Source: an uncultured Ilumatobacter sp. (lineage in GTDB: Bacteria; Actinomycetota; Acidimicrobiia; Acidimicrobiales; Ilumatobacteraceae). Taken from it: 6,361 bases of DNA. The translations under genes were made by a program, and so were the position numbers. Position 1 is the stretch's first letter. Each line of letters opens with the position of its first letter. A model generated the notes under the pieces. That model saw only the letters and a program-made list of their open reading frames with translations. It was not told the origin of the DNA and did no database searches. Of this stretch, positions 1 to 5,385 are shown piece by piece. Location of the stretch: positions 1-6,361 of the forward strand of contig CALAHA010000400.1 of assembly GCA_937891565.1 (NCBI GenBank), written 5' to 3'.

Positions 1-1431
1 TGGTCCGGTGGACACGACACCGATGACATGGGGGCCGTCGCTGTCGGGCACGAAGGACCCAGTGATTCGTGTGGCGAAGCCCCGCGGGTCAACGCCCTCC
101 GGAGTCGAGCCGAAGAAGCGGACCATCGACGAGGGAGCGGTCTGCGCGACCACTGCATCGCCGGTCCAGTCGCGTCCGTTGATGTATTCGATGTGGAGTC
201 CGGACTCGCCGTTGGGCTGTAGGAGCTGGCGCCGTAGTGCGACCGGTGTGAGCCGGTCGATGCGGACGCCTGCTTCGAAGGTGACCGCTGCGTCGGTTGA
301 TGTGCCCGGCCCGACACGGTCGGTGATGGCGTCGAACAGGGTGCGATGGCCAAACGGAACGAGGCTTGCGGATCCGCCACCCATTGATCGATCGATCGTT
401 GCGTTGGGGCCGATTACTGCAACCGACGTGAGTGTTGCGGCGTCGAAGGGCAAGACCGGTGTGCCATCGATCGACTCGTTCCGCAACAGGATGGTGCCGC
501 TGACTGCGGCTCGACGCGTGAGCGCCCGTTCGGCTGGATCGTCGACCGACTCTTCGGGATCGTGAGCGCTGCGCTCATCGGCGCGTACCCGTTGAGCGAG
601 TACGAGGATGTCGCGCACCAACGAATCGACCTGCGCCTCAGTGACCTCGCCGCGCTCGACGGAAGCAACCAGTTTGTCGCCGTAAACGCGAACGGGCGCA
701 GGCATCTCGATGTTCAACCCGGCGTTCGCAGCGGGCGTTGCTTCGTGCACGCCAAACCAGTCGGAAACGACGAAGCCGTCGAAACCCCACTCGGTTCGCA
801 AGATGTCGGTCAGCAGCCCACGGTGGTGTGCGCAGAACTCGCCGTTTAATTTGTTGTAGGCACTCATGATGCCCCACGCTCCAGCGTCGCGAACAGTGGC
901 CTCAAACGGCCGCAGGTACAACTCGCGCAGCGTGCGATCGTCGATCTGGACGTTGACGGTCATCCGTTCGATTTCGGTGTCGTTGCACACGAAATGCTTT
1001 ACCGTGACCGCGACGTCGTGTGACTGCACGCCGCGTACGTACTCGGTGGCGAGCACCGCGGTCAGCTCGGGGTCTTCGCTGTAGCACTCGAAAGTTCGCC
1101 CGCCGACGGGCGTGCGATGCAGGTTGACGTTCGGGCCGAGCAGAACATGTGCGCTCTTGCGGCGTGCTTCCAGACCGAGCAGCGAGCCGATCTCGCCGAG
1201 CAGAGCGGGGTCCCATGTCGAGCCGAGTGTGATGCCGGCGGGCACTGCCACGCCGGGCGTCCCGCCACCTCCGTGGCCTTCACCGCGGATGCCGGTCGGA
1301 CCGTCGGACATCTTGATCGCAGGGATGCCGGCTTCGGGGAAGGCTCGTGTTTCCCAGGTGGTCCGACCGGCAACCAAGCGGCATTTGTCGCTGAGTGAGA
1401 GAGAGCTCAGGGCTGCATCGACGTCGATCAT
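1..1431 (-). CDS. Glycoside hydrolase family 3 protein (beta-glucosidase type), PA14-containing, C-terminus cut by window edge
   Basis: This enzyme probably hydrolyses beta-linked glucosides or other short glycosides by the retaining mechanism of family GH3. The frame is open from ATG at 1431 to base 1 (477 codons, no stop), so it is 3' partial; GH3 enzymes of this type usually run to about 750-850 residues. Visible landmarks are MSDGPTGIR (41-49), RTFECYSEDP (112-121), KHFVCNDTEIER (145-156, substrate-binding K-H) and VVSDWFGVHE (221-230), where D224 is the expected nucleophile. The second alpha/beta domain begins near 300 (TILLRNE, VAVIGPNA). From about 400 the sequence (GLHIEYINGRDW, ITGSFVPDSDGPH) fits the start of a PA14 domain inserted in the second domain, as in yeast-type BglI enzymes. 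The acid/base residue lies outside the window. There is no signal peptide, so it is probably cytoplasmic. An in-frame TGA lies upstream and no other ATG or GTG intervenes, which fixes the start. AGGA sits 8 nt before the ATG. Family is certain; the exact substrate is not. Confidence 0.93.
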   Translation of the reverse strand, partial: MIDVDAALSSLSLSDKCRLVAGRTTWETRAFPEAGIPAIKMSDGPTGIRGEGHGGGGTPGVAVPAGITLGSTWDPALLGEIGSLLGLEARRKSAHVLLGPNVNLHRTPVGGRTFECYSEDPELTAVLATEYVRGVQSHDVAVTVKHFVCNDTEIERMTVNVQIDDRTLRELYLRPFEATVRDAGAWGIMSAYNKLNGEFCAHHRGLLTDILRTEWGFDGFVVSDWFGVHEATPAANAGLNIEMPAPVRVYGDKLVASVERGEVTEAQVDSLVRDILVLAQRVRADERSAHDPEESVDDPAERALTRRAAVSGTILLRNESIDGTPVLPFDAATLTSVAVIGPNATIDRSMGGGSASLVPFGHRTLFDAITDRVGPGTSTDAAVTFEAGVRIDRLTPVALRRQLLQPNGESGLHIEYINGRDWTGDAVVAQTAPSSMVRFFGSTPEGVDPRGFATRITGSFVPDSDGPHVIGVVSTGP

Positions 1432-1466
1432 TGTGCGATCCTGGCAGATGAGACCGGGATCGCACA
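1432..1466 (-). promoter_or_regulatory. 10-bp inverted repeat / hairpin over the GH3 ribosome binding site
   Basis: TGTGCGATCC (1432-1441) and GGATCGCACA (1457-1466) are perfect reverse complements separated by 15 nt. On the minus-strand transcript of the hydrolase gene the 3' arm ends exactly at the base before ATG, and it contains the only Shine-Dalgarno-like sequence (AGGA, complement of 1439-1442). If it folds, the stem would hide the ribosome binding site; alternatively it is a protein-binding operator between the divergent genes. The repeat is seen directly; the function is inferred. Confidence 0.5.
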
Positions 1467-1581
1467 GTGCTGCAGGCGAAGCTCACCCGTTTGCTGGACG
1501 ACAACCCAAAGAGCGAGCAGGGTTCACGGACAACGTTCGAAATAACTTAAGCACCCGTCAGAGCAAACCGATAGACCATTG
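1467..1581 (+). promoter_or_regulatory. Rest of the divergent intergenic region, with a weak -10-like hexamer for the cyclase gene
   Basis: This stretch separates the divergent hydrolase and cyclase genes and should hold promoters for both. The most promoter-like element on the plus strand is TAACTT at 1543-1548 (TANNNT form), which would put transcription start near 1555 and leave a leader of about 26 nt. No convincing -35 hexamer lies 16-18 nt upstream. The neighbourhood is locally AT-rich and contains the 6-bp palindromes TTCGAA and CTTAAG. I see no small gene here. Confidence 0.25.
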
Positions 1582-3018
1582 ATGACGAATCGAGTGGATG
1601 CAATGGCTGCTCAGCCGGATGAAGACGGTTCGAGCATGCATACGCCGACCCGCACGCCATTGGAACGGATCCGAGAACATTCGTTCCTCCTCATCGACGT
1701 GATGCCGGTCGCGGTCTTCGTGATCGACAGAACAGGCAACATTCTGTACGTAAATCAGCGGCTTGTCGACATGGTCGGCATCTCTCGCGAAGCGCTCCTC
1801 GGCCACTCAGCTCTTGAATTTATCGATCCCCATGACATCGAATTCGCGCTTGACCTGCTCAACGCAGGCTCCGAATATCACGGGTCGATCATGGGGCCGA
1901 GTCGCATCCGGTACGTCGACTCAACCGGTGAGTCCCACCACTCACAGTTCTGGGCATACGAGTGCCCGCCCGAGATCGGCGTCGCGGGATACGTGGTCAC
2001 GCTGACCCCTGAGTCCGTACGCGACGTGCTTGCAACAGCGGTTGCAGCGGTGGCCGCCGATGAACCACTCGAGCGCAACCTGGCCGCCATTGCGACCTCA
2101 GGTCGCGCTGCACCGCTTGATGGCATCGGCACGATTCTCGTGGTCGAGCCTGCCTCGTCGACAGAGGTCGAGCGCTTTCGCACCGTCGGCCCGTGGCCAC
2201 TCAAGAGCGAACTGATCAACGCAGCCGGAACGCCGTGGCATCAGTCCTTCGTTACTGGACAGATGCAAGACATCGCTGATTGTGCCCTGCCGGGCATTGA
2301 TGATCGGAGCCGTGACGCTATGGCCAGTGTCGGCATGCGGGCTGCGTGGGTGCGTCCGGTTCTCCACCCATCGGGCAAAGTCGCTGCCGTATTCATCGTG
2401 TGGCGACGGACTCCGTCGCGTGTAGGCCCAAATCATGAGGTGCATCTCAGCGAAGCAACGCGTCTCATTCACCTCGTACTTGAACAGGCGCGTCATCGTG
2501 CCGAGTTGGAAGTTGCAGCCCATCGAGACGCACTGACTGGTGTGGGAAATCGAGCATCGCTCAACGACCGCATCGAACACGAAACTGGCCATTTGAGTGC
2601 GCTGTTCATCGACCTTGATCAGTTCAAGTCGGTCAACGACACGTTCGGCCATTCGGTCGGCGACGACGTCATTGCCCATGTGGGTCGTCGGATCTCTGCT
2701 GCTGTCCGCCGTGGTGACGATGTCTACCGAAGCGGCGGTGATGAATTTGTTGTCGTTTGCGACCTGAACTCCGACGACCCGAATGCTGCCGCCGGTTTAC
2801 TCGGGCTTGCCAAGCACATCATTGATTGCATCGCTGTGCCGTTCGACTGTGGCAACCATCGTATCCGGATCGGTGCCACGATCGGCATTGCGTCCGGGCG
2901 TTCATCGACGGGAATTCGGCGTTCGTTAGCCGAGACGATCCGTGTTGCCGACCGAGCTATGTATGTTGCAAAGGAGCGCCGTCCAGGCTCGGTGTCCCAC
3001 GCAGATGTCCAAAGTTGA
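1582..3018 (+). CDS. PAS-GAF-GGDEF diguanylate cyclase
   Basis: This soluble enzyme is predicted to condense two GTP into cyclic di-GMP in response to signals sensed by its N-terminal domains. In order (numbered from the ATG at 1582, 478 residues) it has a PAS domain at about 35-140 (PVAVFVIDRTGNILYVNQ near the start), a GAF-like domain at about 150-300, and a GGDEF domain at about 312-470. The GGDEF domain shows DALTGVGNR (316-324), FIDLDQFKSVNDTFGH (332-347), an intact SGGDEF (384-389) and an intact inhibitory site RxxD (R376-D379), exactly five residues before GGDEF. Activity with product feedback is therefore expected. There is no EAL or HD-GYP domain and no transmembrane segment. An in-frame TTG lies directly before at 1579, and in-frame ATGs follow at 1603 and 1636. 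None has a good Shine-Dalgarno sequence, so the exact start is uncertain within about 20 residues. It is divergent from the hydrolase gene. The ligand of the sensor domains cannot be read from sequence. Confidence 0.93.
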   Translation: MTNRVDAMAAQPDEDGSSMHTPTRTPLERIREHSFLLIDVMPVAVFVIDRTGNILYVNQRLVDMVGISREALLGHSALEFIDPHDIEFALDLLNAGSEYHGSIMGPSRIRYVDSTGESHHSQFWAYECPPEIGVAGYVVTLTPESVRDVLATAVAAVAADEPLERNLAAIATSGRAAPLDGIGTILVVEPASSTEVERFRTVGPWPLKSELINAAGTPWHQSFVTGQMQDIADCALPGIDDRSRDAMASVGMRAAWVRPVLHPSGKVAAVFIVWRRTPSRVGPNHEVHLSEATRLIHLVLEQARHRAELEVAAHRDALTGVGNRASLNDRIEHETGHLSALFIDLDQFKSVNDTFGHSVGDDVIAHVGRRISAAVRRGDDVYRSGGDEFVVVCDLNSDDPNAAAGLLGLAKHIIDCIAVPFDCGNHRIRIGATIGIASGRSSTGIRRSLAETIRVADRAMYVAKERRPGSVSHADVQS

Positions 3019-3124
3019 GTCGCTGCTGATCCCTGACCGACTCCTGCACAGGGCCAGGGCTGATCACTGCTGGCGTTCTCGCGCTGACCGCGCGTGTATC
3101 AACCACTCGGCGCGCGTGGGAACC

Positions 3125-3130
3125 TAGATT
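3125..3130 (+). promoter_or_regulatory. Candidate -10 hexamer for leaderless transcription of the dehydrogenase gene
   Basis: TAGATT matches the TANNNT form of an actinobacterial -10 element and lies 7 nt before the GTG at 3138, the usual distance to a transcription start. There is no Shine-Dalgarno sequence before this GTG, so the mRNA may begin at the start codon itself. No clear -35 is visible. The rest of the spacer 3019-3137 shows no gene and no strong terminator for the cyclase. Confidence 0.4.
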
Positions 3131-3137
3131 TGGGCTC

Positions 3138-3986
3138 GTGACTGATGTTGGGACGGTGATCGCGCGCGGCAACGTGGCTGTGGTGACCGGCGGCGCGAGC
3201 GGAATTGGTTTGGCTGTTGCCGAGCAGCTGATTGCTCGCGGGATGCGGGTGGCACTCGCAGACATCGACGATGCCAAACTTCGTGCGGTGATAGCCCGAC
3301 TCACCGAGGGCGGCGCCGACGTGCTGGGGCATGCCTGCGACACGTCGTCTGCGCAGTCCATGGGTGACTTCGCCGACGCAGTGCTCACACGGTTTGGAGC
3401 GGCTCACCTCCTCTTCAACAACGCAGGTATCGCAGGGGTCGGTGACGCCTGGGGCGGCACCCTCGACCTCTGGGAACGAGTTATCGGCGTCAACTTGTAC
3501 GGCGTCGTCCACGGCATCCGTGCCTTCCTTCCAATCATGGAGCAGCAGGGCATCGGACACATTGTGAACACTGCGTCGATGGCTGGGCTCGCGCCGGTGC
3601 CGGGCCTCGCTCCGTATGTCGCGACCAAGCACGCCGTCGTTGGCCTGAGCGAGTCGCTGTACCTCGAGCAGCAGGCTGGCGGATCGCCGATCGGTGTCAG
3701 TGTGCTCTGCCCCGGCTTCGTCAAGACCGACCTGATGGTCAGCGAGCCAACCACGGTCAACGCGCCCATCGCCCAGCACATCGCCGGGGTCCTTGCCGTC
3801 GGCGTCGACAACGGCATTCCCGCAGCCGACGTCGCAGGCCGCCTCGTCAAGGCGGTCGATGCCCGCCAATTTTGGATCCTCACCCACGACGATATGGCTC
3901 AGATTCCTGTCGAACGGATGCTGCGAGCCAGCACACGGACCAACCCAACCCCGCTCGGCGCTGCCGCCGAATCCGAAGTGACCTGA
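3138..3986 (+). CDS. SDR family NAD(P)-dependent oxidoreductase
   Basis: This is a classical short-chain dehydrogenase/reductase of 282 residues, predicted to interconvert a hydroxyl and a carbonyl group on an unknown substrate in the cytoplasm. The Rossmann fold begins with TGGASGIG (17-24). An acidic residue, D42, ends the second strand (VALADID), which in this family favours NAD(H) over NADP(H). NNAG is at 94-97, followed by N119, S147 in NTASMAG, and the catalytic YxxxK (Y160, K164), then CPGFVKTDL (191-199). The full catalytic set N-S-Y-K is present. It is slightly longer than the usual 250 residues because of a C-terminal tail. The GTG start is chosen because it precedes the first strand at the normal distance and has a well-placed -10-like hexamer. 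A later in-frame GTG at 3156 would trim the N-terminus by six residues. The DNA methylase gene follows after only 26 nt on the same strand, so co-transcription is likely, though no functional link is evident. Confidence 0.93.
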   Translation: MTDVGTVIARGNVAVVTGGASGIGLAVAEQLIARGMRVALADIDDAKLRAVIARLTEGGADVLGHACDTSSAQSMGDFADAVLTRFGAAHLLFNNAGIAGVGDAWGGTLDLWERVIGVNLYGVVHGIRAFLPIMEQQGIGHIVNTASMAGLAPVPGLAPYVATKHAVVGLSESLYLEQQAGGSPIGVSVLCPGFVKTDLMVSEPTTVNAPIAQHIAGVLAVGVDNGIPAADVAGRLVKAVDARQFWILTHDDMAQIPVERMLRASTRTNPTPLGAAAESEVT

Positions 3987-4012
3987 CAGCGATCGAAAGC
4001 AGAAATACCACC

Positions 4013-5299
4013 ATGGGAACCTCCACATCATCGTTCGGTGTCAGCAAACGCGAGTCGCATGACTCCTCGGACTTCTATAGCCGCTTCGCTCCGCCGCAGA
4101 TCAGCGACGATGACACACTCGGCGAAACTGGTGAGATCGATGTGATGTATGTCGGCGATGCTCGCGACATGTCAAAGGTGCCCGACGGCTCGGTCGCTCT
4201 CGTTGTCACTTCCCCGCCTTACTTCGCGGGCAAGGAATACGAGACAGCGCTTGGCGAAGGCCACGTGCCGGCCGACTACATCGAGTACCTGACGATGCTG
4301 CGCGACGTCCTGCGCGAGAGCGCGCGCACGCTCGAGCCCGGCGGTCGGCTGGCCGTCAATGTTGCCAACCTCGGCCGCAAGCCGTATCGCAGCCTCGCCG
4401 CCGACGTCACCACGATTCTGCAGGACGACCTGCGCCTTTTGCTCCGCGGCGAAGTCGTCTGGCAGAAGCAACGCGGGGCCAGCGGCTCCTGTGCCTGGGG
4501 TTCCTACCAGTCACCGGCGAACCCGGTCTTGAGAGACACGACGGAGCGCGTGATCATCGCCAGCAAGGGACGTTTTGACCGTGTCGGCTTTGGCAACCGC
4601 GACGGTCAGAGCACCGAAGGCATCGCCACCGTGCCAGGTGACGAGTTCATGGAAGCCACGCTGGACGTTTGGGAGATTCCCGCCGAGAGCGCAACCCGCG
4701 TTGGGCACCCCGCCCCGTTCCCGGTCGCATTGGTCGAACGCTGCCTGCATCTTTTCACTTACGAAGGCGACATCGTGCTCGACCCGTTCATGGGTTCGGG
4801 CACGACTGCAGTTGCTGCGAAGAATACCGGGCGTCACTACGTCGGCTACGACACGGACCCGGGCTATGTGAAGCAGGCCGAGGAACGCGTGAAGTCGCTC
4901 GCCCAGCGCGACCTCCCAGACCGGCGCACCCTCAAGGAAATGGCTCGCACGCTTCTCGACGAAGCCGGCTACACCGATGTGAACGAGCCAGCACGAGTGT
5001 CGCCGGGTGTCACTGTCAATTTCCGAGCGACGAGCCCTGAGGGCGTTGTTCGAATCTTCGAACTCGGCGGAGTCAACACGCCGGCCCGGCCGGGCTTGAG
5101 TCGTATTGAGAACGTGTGGAAAGCCATTGCCAAAGCGGCGATCTGTCGTGAAGTCGAGCCCGACACCGATGTGATCGTCCTCACCATCGGCACGATCCGG
5201 GGCGGTCCGCTTGCGGCTGTCTCGGGCGACAACGGCCCGATCACGGCAGTGATCGACGCCAGCCAACCTGACGCTGTCGACCGCGTCCGCGCGCTGTAA
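4013..5299 (+). CDS. Site-specific DNA methyltransferase (N4-cytosine/N6-adenine type) with extra C-terminal domain
   Basis: This enzyme is predicted to transfer a methyl group from S-adenosylmethionine to an exocyclic amino group of cytosine or adenine in DNA. In the 428 residues the catalytic motif IV TSPPY (66-70) comes first. It is followed by a central target-recognition stretch, then HPAPFP (232-237, motif X region), the SAM-binding DPFMGSGTT (257-265) and VGYD (277-280); this is the beta order of the N4/N6 family. S/T-PPY leans towards N4-cytosine, but the base is not certain. After about residue 303 comes an additional domain of about 125 residues, with VRIFELGGVNTPARPGL (346-362), WKAIAKAA (369-376) and VIVLTIG (387-393). 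It is not needed for a methylase and might be a diverged nuclease-like fold. The frame is open upstream to 3872 inside the dehydrogenase gene. The ATG at 4013 avoids that overlap and has a plausible low-complexity N-terminus. No restriction enzyme gene is adjacent, so it looks solitary within the window. Confidence 0.9.
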   Translation: MGTSTSSFGVSKRESHDSSDFYSRFAPPQISDDDTLGETGEIDVMYVGDARDMSKVPDGSVALVVTSPPYFAGKEYETALGEGHVPADYIEYLTMLRDVLRESARTLEPGGRLAVNVANLGRKPYRSLAADVTTILQDDLRLLLRGEVVWQKQRGASGSCAWGSYQSPANPVLRDTTERVIIASKGRFDRVGFGNRDGQSTEGIATVPGDEFMEATLDVWEIPAESATRVGHPAPFPVALVERCLHLFTYEGDIVLDPFMGSGTTAVAAKNTGRHYVGYDTDPGYVKQAEERVKSLAQRDLPDRRTLKEMARTLLDEAGYTDVNEPARVSPGVTVNFRATSPEGVVRIFELGGVNTPARPGLSRIENVWKAIAKAAICREVEPDTDVIVLTIGTIRGGPLAAVSGDNGPITAVIDASQPDAVDRVRAL

Positions 5300-5301
5300 C
5301 G

Positions 5302-5348
5302 GCGTCACACTTTGGTCTGACCAAACTGTGACGACCAAAGTGCGACGC
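5302..5348. promoter_or_regulatory. Three-copy 14-bp repeat forming a GntR/FadR-like operator and alternative hairpins
   Basis: Three copies of GACCAAA(G/C)TG(T/C)GAC lie side by side: one inverted at 5304-5317, then two direct at 5319-5332 and 5333-5346. Copies one and two form a 29-bp palindrome centred on T5318 with a single mismatched pair. Copies one and three, extended to 5302-5317 and 5333-5348, form a 16-bp stem with one mismatch around a 15-nt loop. The centre TTTGGTCTGACCAAA has the TGGT-N3-ACCA shape of FadR-type operators. It begins 3 bases after the methylase stop and lies about 40-80 bp before the transporter start. It could also act as a terminator hairpin, but no run of T follows. 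The repeats are seen directly; regulator identity is inferred. Confidence 0.6.
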
Positions 5349-5373
5349 GCAGGGGCCGAGTGATGGTCGCAGA

Positions 5374-5379
5374 TAGTTT
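5374..5379 (+). promoter_or_regulatory. Candidate -10 hexamer for the transporter gene
   Basis: TAGTTT (TANNNT form) is 6 nt before the GTG at 5386, and no Shine-Dalgarno sequence is present. This is the same arrangement as before the dehydrogenase gene, which suggests a leaderless mRNA. The 17-nt upstream position (AGGGGC) is not a recognisable -35 hexamer, so initiation may depend on a regulator bound at the upstream repeats. Confidence 0.4.
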
Positions 5380-5385
5380 GCTGCG

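Noticed and set aside
386..398. Tandem GATC repeat, GATCGATCGATCG
   Set aside because: It is only three units long, lies inside the hydrolase coding region (codons for ATIDRS), and is readily explained by codon use.
8..565. Plus-strand open frames opposite the glycoside hydrolase
   Set aside because: The minus strand encodes the conserved GH3 catalytic domain in an uninterrupted frame; these plus-strand frames are its shadows.
3034..3058. CCCTG...CAGGG inverted repeat after the cyclase gene as a terminator
   Set aside because: The stem is only 5 bp with a 13-nt loop and no T run follows, so it is too weak to call.
3087..3118. Two CGCGCGTG copies upstream of the dehydrogenase gene as an operator
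   Set aside because: They are short, GC-only and common by chance in DNA of this composition, and no palindromic context supports them.
3872..4012. N-terminal extension of the methylase back to the in-frame ATG at 3872
   Set aside because: It would overlap the dehydrogenase gene by more than 100 bases and encodes an arginine-rich, motif-free segment that reads as a shadow of the dehydrogenase C-terminus.
3099..4031. Long open frame on the minus strand (310 codons) opposite the dehydrogenase gene
   Set aside because: It mirrors a gene with a full set of SDR motifs. The antisense translation has no recognisable domain and a composition typical of shadow frames in GC-rich DNA.
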